A DNA stretch of 34,510 nucleotides, taken from contig NW_019091535.1 in assembly GCF_001949145.1 (NCBI RefSeq), positions 182,748 through 217,257 of the forward strand, read 5' to 3'. The stretch comes from Acanthaster planci. Lineage: Eukaryota > Echinodermata > Asteroidea > Valvatida > Acanthasteridae. The notes below the pieces were generated by a model. The model was not told the DNA's origin, did no database searches, and saw only the letters and a list, made by a program, of their open reading frames with translations. Of this stretch, positions 23,101 to 31,463 are shown piece after piece (positions within the stretch are counted from its first letter, which is position 1; every line of letters starts with the position of its first letter). A program made the position numbers and the translations under genes.

Positions 23101-26053
23101 TATTCTCTTAAAAGTCAGGCATTTCGACTGTTTAAGAAAATCAAACAATACGCAGGTTTATACAGTACGTAAACATGTACTCAAAACTTTGACAACTGAC
23201 ACAGATATAGAGGGTTATTGGGTATACTGTGTCATTGTTAGGGGTCTGGCTCGTCTGCCAAGAGTTTAAATTTTGGTTTTTGTCTTTGTCTTCGCAGATC
23301 GGAGAAGTTGGGGAAGTTTCAGAGATTTTGTAAGTCTCATCTCAACTTTCAACATTTTCACTTCAAAGGGCAATAAAAGACCCTGAAGCTAAACCTTCAA
23401 CGGTGGAAACTTCGGCTCACTCAATCTCACAATGATGCCTTAAAAACATCTCCCTGTACCTGAGTAGCTTAAATGTCAAGAAAATAAAGACTGTTCACAA
23501 CGAAGGTTTTCCGGGAGCACTGAAAATGTGAGAGTAGTTGTGACCATGTAGTTGTAAAGTGTTTTCCAGATGGACTTAATTGGCTTGGTGTGCGTGGGTA
23601 GACTATCAAAGAAAGTCTGTGCTTTTGCAGGGTTAAAAACAGTGAAATGAAATCCAAAGAAGGCCAGTCATAAGTATGTCAGCCAAGTAGTTCATCCCAG
23701 CCATCACCTGCAGCTGGGGCATTAGTCACGTCCATTTTCCAGAGCCAGTCTTAAAACGCACGTTTACAACAGCCAAGCACATATTAATTCCCTTACTAAT
23801 GCACCCTGATTTATTACAGAAAAGCCAATCTCGAGAAGGACAATCTGCACAAATGAACTTCACCTTTCGATAATATTTTAGTCACAAAGCAAAATATTTA
23901 TCTCGCAGGTTTACAAGGCATATCTGGCAGAGAACAGACACTTGATCTCATAATTTGACAAACCATGCACATACACAAGCCACTCATCCACAAGTCAACT
24001 CGAAAGCTATTTCAATGAACTACGACAAAGGCATTCCTTTGTTATTGTTTATCTCTTTAGTTCCGCCTTGACTTGTGAAGTGACTTGTGAGTTGACTTGT
24101 AGACTGACTTGTGATTGAAGATCTACAACTCTGGAGAACGAGTCTATGGCTTTATGGTCCTAAGACAAGATTGTTGTATCTCACTATTCTCATCTGATCT
24201 TCTTGGTCTTTCATTTTCTCCAGTCAGTGGCGAGGAGAGTGCAAGGCGGGCTTAGAGGGTAAGGAAGTTGTGTTAAGGGCTTTGAACACAAGTACACAAG
24301 GGCACTGTTGTAGCCCCCTTACCAGAGCTGTATACAGAGAGAGCAGTGCCAGCTTCAGATTTTGGAAACAAAATGGCTGTTCATTATGTGTACAGTAGGG
24401 GCTGTTGTACATACGCACTATCCGCATACAAACTGGCGGCCTGTTTGTTTCACACAGATTTGGATCACGATGATCCCAGGGCTGGATCCCGCTACCCATT
24501 AGGTTGGTTCAGATGTCAGCGAACCAACGACAGATCACTGATCGCGATCTGGATCCGCGTGAAACAAACAGCCCTGAAGGCGCATAAACCATCCAGTTTG
24601 TTTTAAACAATGGTGACACTTATGTTACAACTCTCTCTAAGTAAACACGGCTCTGCCCCTCACAAGGACTGACTGAAGGCATTTCTTTGGCCCAGAGGGC
24701 AACGTGGGAAGACAAGCCACAAGTGGCAGACACTGATGATTGGCACTGGCAGAGCAGTGTACAGATGAACGGCTGCACTTGCAGAAGAAGCATGTGAAAG
24801 CCATGGCTCTATCTGGATAATGCATCTGATTACAGAAACCTCTAGTTTGTGATTACAGTGGAACGCCGCTATAACGAACACGAGGGGGTCCATGCTAAAT
24901 GTTTGGTACAGCGGTCGTTCAGTATAGCGAAATTAACTACCGAACGTTTTGCTGCCATGTTGAATAGCGCCCTCTCTTGTCTAACTGAAGTGCACCTCCT
25001 TCTGATACTATGATTCTTTGTTTTCATGATGTTTTGCCGCTTGCAGTCACGTTTGAGGTTTCTGGAAATGTATCTGTTAATTATTTTTGTTTTTATTAAA
25101 TCTTGAGTTACAAAATTGATATTTAGTTTATCCTAAACTACCGCTGTGGCGAATCTCGGTTGATTTGCAACTGCATATGTTCGGTAGGTTTTGTACAAAA
25201 AATATTAGGAGCCAAGGACAATGTTTGGTACAGCCGAATGTTCAGTATAGCCGTGCTCGGTACAGCGATGTTCCACTGTATAGCCACGTCCCATATGTGT
25301 ATGCAACTGCAGCCCAGTCAATCAGATGTGGCCTTTCTAAATACACTGTTAAATTTCAAAATGTAATTGCTAGCAGGTGTCATTGAGACAGGTGTTGATC
25401 TTACATTTTGACATGATGTACTGTGATACCTAAAGTTTTCCTGCCTGTAAACCCATGTTTGTAATTTCAAGAGGAAGTGGGGCTCATTCTACAGAGTTTC
25501 CTACCACTTCTGCTAACTATATGTACAGCTATCACACCTTGAATTAGCCACGGCTGAGCAGTCTATTACATCTTTTCCAAATTCTATGACTGCGATCCTT
25601 AACAAGCAGAGCATAGCCCAACTTCTACAACTCAGCAGCACTTTGTAAAAGACACCGACAATTGGATGTTGGTTGAAGTACAAAAAAGTGCAAATTGGAA
25701 GAGAAATAACAGCCAAATAAATACTAATCCACACTGAAGAAGTCAGCATTTTGCGTCAGAAAATAAAAAGATTCTTCACTGTAATCATACTGATTTGTTA
25801 GGCTGGTGAACACAAAGGAACCTCTTTTGACCATGGAATTTACACTTGATGTATTTCTCCAGATTGGTCAGAGAAGGACAAGAAACACCTGGCTCAAGAG
25901 CTCAGCGACGTCCTGATGTACCTAATCCGACTGGCCGAGAAATGCCATGTGGACCTTCCCAGTGCTGCCATGGAGAAGGTTGGCCTCAATGCCAAGAAAT
26001 ACCCCGCCCAGAAGGTGTACGGCTCCAGCAAGAAGTACACAGAGTATGACTGA
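13713..26053 (+). CDS. dCTP pyrophosphatase 1 with a long unrecognised N-terminal extension (nine exons)
   Basis: Joining 13713-14144, 18520-18603, 20030-20136, 20659-20850, 21654-21929, 22272-22350, 23298-23329, 24224-24258 and 25863-26053 gives 1428 nt, one open frame of 475 aa. Every intron is GT-AG and every phase fits. Residues ~350-475 are a DCTPP1 domain, which hydrolyses dCTP and modified dCTPs to the monophosphate plus pyrophosphate and so cleans the nucleotide pool. Seen in it are DWDQFHQPRN (376-385), the metal-binding ExxE (E393, E396), FQWRGE (401-406), ExxD (E425, D428) and the C-terminal KYTE. Residues 1-349 are not recognised: a Pro-rich start (PPPRPPPLP), a Cys-containing segment (52-100), a charged helical part (145-207) and a disordered Ser/Glu-rich linker (about 208-345). 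Vertebrate DCTPP1 is only ~170 aa, so this is either a fusion or two units joined by my model; ATG 21820 would give a 148-aa stand-alone enzyme. The DCTPP1 part is near certain. The link to exons 1-4 rests on phase and splice sites only. Confidence 0.7.
14534..15365. mobile_element. MULE-like non-autonomous transposon with ~100-bp TIRs, in intron 1
   Basis: The left end TAGCCTTTCGTCAAGGCCTT (14534 on) returns in reverse complement at the right end (to 15365), and similarity of roughly 85% runs for ~100 bp (about 14534-14635 against 15267-15365). The element is flanked by a perfect 9-bp direct repeat, GTGAAGCGT (14525-14533 and 15366-15374). Long TIRs with 9-bp duplications are the hallmark of Mutator-like elements. 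The interior carries no transposase. It contains AT-rich DNA, a CCAAT box (14755), an octamer ATGCAAAT (14794) and a short ATG frame with a donor site (14818-14857). Confidence 0.85.
16164..16517. mobile_element. hAT-type MITE with 8-bp target duplication, in intron 1
   Basis: The element starts CAGAGTTG and ends CCACTCTG, fitting the hAT terminal pattern. It is flanked by identical 8-bp repeats GTACGATC (16156-16163 and 16518-16525). The body consists of GACTTG/TGACTTG repeats. It is 354 bp with no transposase. The same family, in reverse, is seen at about 2014-2728, and a fragment lies at about 24068-24133. Confidence 0.85.
16581..16832. mobile_element. Foldback (snapback) element with a perfect 29-bp inner stem, in intron 1
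   Basis: The arms 16653-16681 and 16745-16773 are perfect reverse complements (AGCGGCCATTTTACCGAGCC plus nine more bases) around a 63-nt loop. Outer arms also pair imperfectly (16581-16620 against about 16795-16832, including GGGACGTATATATAAAAAA). A related outer-arm fragment occurs at about 19669-19704. It begins ~56 bp after the hAT element. No target duplication is clear. Confidence 0.7.
18520..18603 (+). CDS. Exon 2 of the DCTPP1-fusion gene
   Basis: A pyrimidine-rich acceptor (CTCTTTTTGTCAG) opens 28 codons, phase 0 to phase 0, ending at GAG|GTGAGA. The peptide SAVRQAVEKYSDVLSSMK continues to EDIIKE and looks helical. The unit is short but clean, with good coding bias. Confidence 0.65.
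20030..20136 (+). CDS. Exon 3 of the DCTPP1-fusion gene
   Basis: Acceptor TTGTCACAG at 20029 and donor AAA|GTAAGT at 20137 bound 107 nt, entering in phase 0 and leaving in phase 2. It encodes VMRLCPLLRNEVTVKNKVRR followed by a segment ending NAVTHYKR. This basic, helix-forming peptide continues directly from exon 2. I do not recognise the domain. Confidence 0.65.
20659..20850 (+). CDS. Exon 4 of the DCTPP1-fusion gene
   Basis: The acceptor at 20657-20658 (GTGCAG) is used because the other nearby one (CCCAG at 20653) would give a stop in frame. The exon runs in phase 2 to phase 2 and encodes an acidic, probably disordered stretch: EPHSPDVEDFFGDSSRSYQD, then ELIDYSKVGHG and SPQEST. The donor is AAAG|GTAAGT. 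Confidence 0.65.
21350..21403. repeat. 54-nt near-perfect hairpin in intron 4
   Basis: ATACCGCCCTCTTGCG at 21350-21365 pairs with CGCAAGAGGGCGGTAT at 21388-21403. The inner bases TATCC-AGT and ACTGGGATA extend the stem with one mismatch and one bulge, leaving a loop of about five bases. It is most likely a palindromic transposon remnant; the loop is too small for a typical microRNA precursor. Confidence 0.75.
21654..21929 (+). CDS. Exon 5 of the DCTPP1-fusion gene (linker and start of the DCTPP1 region)
   Basis: The acceptor ATGCAG at 21652-21653 gives a phase that fits exon 4, and the donor is CT|GTACGT. The first ~85 codons are a Ser/Glu/Asp-rich linker. The last ~12 (FRFSDGPSMEEL) match the Phe-x-Phe-Ser...Leu-Glu segment that precedes the first helix of DCTPP1. 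ATG 21820 (GGTGATGAC) lies in frame and is a candidate start for a stand-alone DCTPP1; if that is the only start, the part before it is 5' UTR or intron. Confidence 0.7.
22272..22350 (+). CDS. Exon 6, DCTPP1 helix 1 and FHQPRN motif
   Basis: The acceptor is GTGCAG at 22271. The first G completes a Leu codon begun in exon 5. The exon encodes RAIQADFAKQRDWDQFHQPR and then NLLLAM, with DWxQFHQPRNLL as the family hallmark. The donor ATG|GTAAGG leaves phase 0. Confidence 0.9.
22847..22871. repeat. (TTTTG)5 microsatellite in intron 6
   Basis: Five TTTTG units in a row between exons 6 and 7. The neighbouring bases show no other structure. Confidence 0.85.
23298..23329 (+). CDS. Exon 7, 32-nt micro-exon carrying the ExxE metal site
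   Basis: TTCGCAG precedes ATC GGA GAA GTT GGG GAA, which encodes IGEVGEVSEI plus two bases of a Phe codon. The donor is TTTT|GTAAGT. E393 and E396 are the first metal-binding pair of the MazG/DCTPP fold. It is far too short for ordinary gene finders. Confidence 0.9.
24068..24133. mobile_element. Fragment of the CAAGTC-repeat hAT family, in intron 7
   Basis: GACTTGTGAAGTGACTTG and further GACTTG units end in CTACAACTCTGG, the same terminus as the copy at 2728. Only one end is present, so the copy is truncated. Confidence 0.6.
24224..24258 (+). CDS. Exon 8, 35-nt micro-exon carrying FQWRGE
   Basis: Acceptor CTCCAG and donor GAGG|GTAAGG bound the codons for (F)QWRGECKAGLE(D). The phase fits both neighbours, and the FQW[KR] element is conserved in DCTPP1 directly after the ExxE motif. 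This fills the gap that would otherwise shift the frame between exons 7 and 9. Confidence 0.9.
24438..24574. mobile_element. Foldback MITE, in intron 8
   Basis: CTGTTTGTTTCACACAGAT near 24441 is repeated in reverse complement before 24574 (ATCCGCGTGAAACAAACAG), with GATC-rich inner arms that also pair. The length is about 137 bp. The right end read inwards, CAGGGCTG, would suit a hAT terminus, but no duplication of the flank is visible. Confidence 0.6.
24856..25278. mobile_element. pogo/Tigger-type (Tc1/mariner) MITE, in intron 8
   Basis: The left end CAGTGGAACGCCGCTATAAC matches the reverse complement of the right end (CAGTGGAACATCGCTGTACC), each flanked by TA (24854-24855 and 25279-25280). 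A subterminal motif, AATGTTTGGTACAGC, is repeated near 24897 and 25220. CAGTGGAACCxCGCTATAACGAA is the familiar end sequence of pogo-like elements. There is no transposase inside. Confidence 0.75.
25863..26053 (+). CDS. Exon 9, DCTPP1 C-terminal half with the ExxD metal site
   Basis: Acceptor TTTCTCCAG; the exon encodes WSEKDKKHLAQELSDVLMYL onwards to KKYTEYD and TGA 26051. E425 and D428 complete the metal site, and the VDLPxAxxxKxxxNxxKYP segment is typical of the family. This is the clearest exon of the gene. Confidence 0.95.
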
Positions 26054-27740
26054 CTAAGTCACTCAGATGGAGTCTAGTTCCCGATGGCACGTGATGAGGA
26101 TAAGAGGGTCACAACCAGACATCTGACTATTTTGAATGCAAGCCTCCAGTTTCTGACTAAGGCCGTGTCTGAAACGGGCTTCCAGAGCTACGGCTAGGTC
26201 TATTGTCCACACATTTCCAATGGAGCGAAGACCTAGACCTAGCTCTAGACAAGAAATTCGGATGCAGCCATACACTTGAACTAGTGTTGCATGAAAAGAG
26301 CTGGTTGATGAGACTACAGTAACAGTGAGACCCTTTCTGTGCACATTTCATGATCTGGTGGCTCTACATGATTTCAAATTGATGTGTCGGCACATGAATT
26401 TCCCTGGTAATGACCGTCCGATGGCCTCTGGTGTAAGACTTGGGTGGAGATTTGCAGATGTATTCCGGAGTGAAGAACAAAACAACAATAGTTTAAGTTT
26501 ATTGATGGCCATTTCATAATGCAGCAATACTGAATTCCACGTGACTAGTGCTGCCTTTTAGGACTAATTGGCTTTGTTGGGCTGCTGAGATGGTTTAAAT
26601 GTCGCCCCCAGCCGATCGTGCAAATCACAGATAGCACAACTCTCGCAACACCCTAGCAATCAACTCCTGACCGCTGTTGGACCTTTGCTGCCGATGCTGC
26701 ACGATCTCTACACACCCTCAAGCAGCTCACAGAAGGAATTGACTCGGTCAGCTCTCTCAAACAAGATGATGAGCTAACCCAGGAAAAGGTCAACCACCAC
26801 TGCTTTGGTGGGTCGGAATGAGATGCCCTTGTTGTGATAAGAAACTGGTCGGCAAAGACATGGGGGGGAAATTAGCAAAGGGAAATTTCTTGTAAAGGAG
26901 AAACATCACTACGGTAAACGGCTTCTGGCCATTTCCGGCTGCTTCACAGGCAAGCAGTCTTTCCAGATTCAGAGTAGTCTGTGCTAATTATTAAAGTTCA
27001 CTGCTGAGAACATCACTATATATCAGTAAGCTTCAGAAGTCAGTCATGCAATGCCGTCAAGGGAACAGAGAAAAATTGAGCATGACCAAAGTACCAAATG
27101 GTTAGAATGGGATTCCGGAGTTTCTTGCAAGGTACATTCAACGTAAAATTGGTTCATTCTATTACATGAAACTCAGGGGCATTTGCAAACGGTCTGTTTT
27201 TTAAAGAAATTATTATCACATGCTTTCTGTCAGTCGTTAACTATTTGTTGTGGTAGTGTTGGAATTCTTTGTTGGGTTTTTGATTACTAGATTTAAAAGC
27301 AGGATAAACGACAAACCAGAGAAAACACATGTACTGTACATGTATGACAGGAAAAGAAAGTTAACTCTTATAGACTTTGACCTTGGGCCCAGGGATTTGT
27401 CATAAATTCACAATTTTTGTGCATTTGCAAAAGTCAGGGTTTATGAATACAATCCAGTATTCGAGGTATATCATCATGTATCTAAATCTGGTGGAGGCAA
27501 TTTGGTTGATTTCAGGGGAATTTTTGGAGTAGTGTACTTTCTGCATTTCATTTTGCAGTAATAGTTTTGAACTGATGTTAGATACATATCACATAGGAAT
27601 CAGTAAATTTACTGTTCTTGGGGGGGATGTGTGACAAGCAATTTCAGTTCCAAGCAGATGTTGCGAATGATCTTATGTATGCTTATGACGCTGCATGCCT
27701 AGTTGTTGTACAACACTAATAAAAATTGGAAATGTTTTTT
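26054..27740 (+). other. 3' UTR of the DCTPP1-fusion gene
   Basis: About 1.7 kb follow the stop codon without a coding frame worth naming, ending just after the AATAAA at 27718. The extent is inferred from that signal; an earlier cleavage site is possible. Confidence 0.5.
27718..27723 (+). terminator. Polyadenylation signal AATAAA for the DCTPP1 gene
   Basis: The hexamer is followed within 15 bases by a T-rich stretch (TGTTTTTTTG), as expected for a cleavage site. It is the strongest such signal before the converging minus-strand gene. Confidence 0.55.
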
Positions 27741-28422
27741 TGACTCAATGAAGTTATTGATGGCATTCTGTGGATGGCAGGACACATAAATCATAATTTT
27801 AAGTTGCTGGACGGCCTGTAGGACCTTGGATAATAGCGTCCAAACAGAATGGGCTATTTAATTAATTCAAAAATATGTGCGGAAATGATGAAGGTTTGAC
27901 ATGACAGGTCTCCACATAACATTACCAGTTCATTTGTGTGCAAAAAACTTGCAGGAAGACGGAATCAGGTAAGTCGGAATTGTTGTTGGATTACTCCAAT
28001 GTGGCACTGCCCCCAAATATGGCATACTTTGGTTTTTTTTGCCTCTGGTACATTCTACCATGCTGGAGCATTATTTGTTCCTCAGGTTGAACATTGAGCA
28101 AAATTTCATGAAACGTTTAACATTTCCATTTACAAGTTTTTGCACCCCTAGGAAGTTCTGATGAAATTCTGTTTTGACCTGATTTTCCAATGTCTTTTAA
28201 GGGCACCATGAATTCATTTAAAATGCTCCCCAGAATGAGAAAATAACGTATGTGAGTGGAGGTAATAAAGATTTATAAGAAATTCATAACTTTCAAGAAA
28301 TTCTTTAAGAATGTTAAAAATGTTATTGAGGGAGTTTTGAGGTTTGTTCATGTGTGTGCCACATTAGTGAATACACTGCTAAATTTGTGACCAAGTACCG
28401 ACCTTTCTCCCCTGAGCCTCGG
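27741..28422. other. Short intergenic gap between converging genes
   Basis: No coding signal is seen. An ATTAAA on the minus strand (27857-27862) could serve the minus-strand gene; I found no canonical minus-strand AATAAA here. Confidence 0.35.
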
Positions 28423-28515
28423 CTACAATGATGTCAGTTGGGCCCTCTTCCACAGCTTCCCTTCTCCTTCCTGGAAATGACGGCGGAGTCTCTGCTTTTC
28501 GGTATCTTGGACTTC
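28423..28515 (-). CDS. Minus-strand gene, terminal exon
   Basis: A strong acceptor (GCTTTATTTTCAG) precedes GAA GTC CAA. In phase 0 the exon codes a 30-residue basic tail ending KRAQLTSL and TAG. In another phase it is open for longer (SPRYRKAETPPSFPGRRREA onward, stop at 28379-28381), so the true frame is uncertain although the exon itself is likely. Confidence 0.5.
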   Translation of the reverse strand, partial: EVQDTEKQRLRRHFQEGEGKLWKRAQLTSL

Positions 28516-31463
28516 CTGAAAATAAAGCAAAATTGAAAGATTCTAAATGCACAGGCATGCATTTGAAAGAGTCTTCAAGGTCAGGATTTACTGGAGATGG
28601 AAGGTTGAAATATAACTTCATGTACATGCTTTCTGCCTTTCCATCTTTGGTTGCAGAGTACGCTACACACTACATTGTAATTGTTTAAGCATCAGAATAA
28701 TTATCACCATCGCTGCAATTGACCTGCGTCACCTATGTCAATCATCACCATAGTATTTTATGGAGCCAGGCAAACTTTCAGAAGCATGTCTGTTCCTTGT
28801 ACACTTTGCACTGTGATCATTGTTACCATGTACCCATTCATAAATTCATATGGCAATATAAAGCCACGATCAGCTCATTCCAAAGTGAAACAAGAATTAC
28901 TATTACCTGCCAAAAGTGACCTTCAAGTACAGTTGGATTTTTTCTTTTACTCCAAGGGTGGATGGCTGCCCGAAGGCAAGCTTCTTTTTTTGGTTTACCT
29001 CCCTTGGATGTCTGTGGACAATTGTACTCTTACACCACTTTTTACCAGATTACCCCCCCCCCAAAAAAAACAAGAATATTATTATTCCCCGCAAATTTTG
29101 GCACAATTATTTTCTGCACATAGATACTGCTTCATTCTGGAGTTGACTGCTATTGTGACTCCTGAGGGTTAAAGAATCCTTAGTTCAAAGGTCATTACTA
29201 TTCCGACCTTAAACAAATAAAAATCTGACAATATTATAAGAAATGCTGACCTTAAAAATATTATAGTCTATTGCACATCTTACATTAATTACAATGCTTG
29301 CAGCAGCAAAACCAAGTGAACTGATGATGACCAGCAGACCGACAATCTTGGTTATAAATGTTGGAATGCTTTCAACAAAAGTACCCGTGCTCAATGCTGA
29401 AAGATCAAAATGATGTTCCTAATAAAGATACAGTAACCTACCATTGCATACAGCTGCATCTTGGGCTGCTTTACACTTGTCACAGTATCAGCTGAGTACT
29501 CTGAATAATTCAAATAATTCAAATAATTACGAACTTCTACCCTCTCCTCTTTTCCCTTTCTGTTTTCCTTTCTGTTTTTCTTTCCTGTTCTAACCCCTCC
29601 CCATCCACCCCACTTGCAACACCCATGGTTCTTGAAACAAGTACACAGTAGTGTGTCTTATTGTTCTCCTGAGGTGATTAAACTCCAACAGACAGACAAA
29701 AGTAGCCATGCATAATATGCATCACTCTACCCCAACCCAACAAAATAGGTCTACAGTTACCTAAATTACTTTTGAGTTACTGGCCTTTGGACAAACCTTG
29801 CCCCAAGGAAATTATTAGGCATTGTTGGTTTCTTTCCTGATCATTGCAAATGCAGAGGTACATCAAAACGAGGAACTGAGTAAGCCCCAGATGCTCATAG
29901 AATATTAGCAAGTGAAAGAGTCCTTATGCCCCGATGGGTTTGCTTCCTTGCATTCTGATTGTTGTACATTATTATTATCACACCTGCATCACACTGATCA
30001 TATCAAATACAAAAGTGAACCTAAAACCAATCTGATGCTTTTCCTTAAAGGGAAACTTCACACTTTTTATCTCCTTTGTAAGTGCCAAGCCAGAAACCAG
30101 CAGTGTTATTTGTCAGTGCAAACAATATGTGAAACTGAGAATTGCCACATCTACTCAAGATCGAATGTCAGGGCTCTTCAGCAGAAGAGGGAAGTTACTG
30201 TGTAAGCATTGAAACAATTCTGAACCAATCCCAAGCAATTCACGTGGGATGCCATTTTGGCCAGTGACTTGTTATTATGGTGCCAACCTTTCATATGTGG
30301 TTGATGAGGGGGCCTTGCAACTTAATGCATGGCTCCTATCTAAGAAGTTTCTTTAGGTTTTATGAAGGAGTTGGGGAAGGTGCAACACAGTAGTAATGCG
30401 TTCACATCTTTGAAAATAAAATATGATCTTGAATCAAGGACTGGCTGATAAAACTTTATCTGGAAGAGGCTCGTGCTCACTTAACCAAATGATTAAGCCC
30501 CGCCCCCTGGATCTTGTGACCAATCACAGGAATAATTACATGACAGCACGCCTCCCAAAAATCTGGATGCATTTACATGTGCATCATGCACATCATCTGG
30601 GAAATGAAGTATGGCAGTAGAGTGATACATGTGTTGCTACCCATGCATGCAATGGGTGGGGCTGAATGGATGCAACTAATACACAACACAGTTTTCCAAA
30701 TACTGTCCGTCAAGAAGAGACATCTGGCATTAATAAAAATGAAACCCAAGGTTTGCCTACCTTTACCATCTACACTCTTCCCGATGGTGAACTCACACAT
30801 TTGTTGGGGTAACTCTCCAGTCCTGGCTTTAAGAGTAGTGAATGGAAAGAAATTGAAAGCATATGCCTTAGACAACAAAACACAAAATAAACCACCAGTA
30901 CTGGAAATGTAAATAAAATCATAGATTCCAAGATGCATTTAATTTGAGAGACTAATAACCTTAAACGTTAATGAACCGAAGCATTGAAGAAAGTACGCAT
31001 GATCTCCTTAAAATCTCCACCTCCAAGCAATGTACGGGCAACACACAGGACAGAGATAATTATGTAAGACTTTGAGTGATCCACAAAATGACTTATACTA
31101 CGGCTAACTTGAGATTCCAAAGAGTAACACACACTGCAATATTTTCCGATCAATTTTAACAAAACTTTCACCAACTAGTAAATTTTCCCATCATTTCTCC
31201 ACTAAAATGCAAACAAAAAAAGAGGTTCAAGGTATTTCCTTTGGTAAAGAGCCTAAGATGATTTTCTACAGGATAATGGTTCAAATTCAGCCAAGTCCTC
31301 TATGTTTCCCTTGATGTAAATAATGTAAATCAAAGTCCGAGTACCTCTCTTCTACTGGTAAGTTGTCTTCCTCTTACCTTTTCTTGGCCTCTTTGCTGTT
31401 CTCCTCGGATTCCTCTTGGCTCCTCTCCTGAGCAATGCTCTCAGTGTACAGATCCTTGACAGG
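28423..31463 (-). CDS. Unrecognised single-pass membrane protein, C-terminal four exons
   Basis: Minus-strand exons 31463-31378, 30822-30761, 29396-29284 and 28515-28423 join with GT-AG sites and consistent phases into 118 codons plus a stop. The order is an acidic/charged stretch (PVKDLYTESIAQERSQEESE... KEAKKR), then TGELPQQMCEFTIGKSVDGK, then a hydrophobic helix inside IVGLLVIISSLGFAAASIV, and a basic tail, EVQDTEKQRLRRHFQEGEGK to a TAG stop. The helix followed by a short basic tail suggests a single-pass protein. I do not recognise the family, and the 5' exons were not found. Caveats: the first exon is also open in a second frame, and the last exon has a longer frame (to 28379, ending VGTWSQI) that would need one more exon to fit the phase. 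Confidence 0.45.
29284..29396 (-). CDS. Minus-strand gene, transmembrane exon
   Basis: The acceptor TTGATCTTTCAG opens 113 nt ending at AAT|GTAAGA. The peptide LSTGTFVESIPTFITKIVGL continues into a hydrophobic run (LVIISSLGFAAASIVI) long enough for one membrane helix. Confidence 0.55.
30761..30822 (-). CDS. Minus-strand gene, second visible exon
   Basis: 62 nt between the acceptor CTTAAAGCCAG and the donor AAAG|GTAGGC encode TGELPQQMCEFTIGKSVDGK with split codons at both ends. The phases fit the exons on either side. Confidence 0.5.
31378..31463 (-). CDS. Minus-strand gene, first visible exon (acidic segment)
   Basis: The donor AAAAG|GTAAGAG lies on the minus strand at 31377. The acceptor is taken as CCAAG|CCTGTC because a TGA blocks the frame just upstream. 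The codons are GAG/AGC/AAG rich, as in real coding sequence. A second frame, open back to an acceptor at about 31513 (CTCATTAG), would read as a basic Arg-rich peptide; I prefer the acidic frame because it joins exon B at a better acceptor (GCCAG). Confidence 0.45.
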
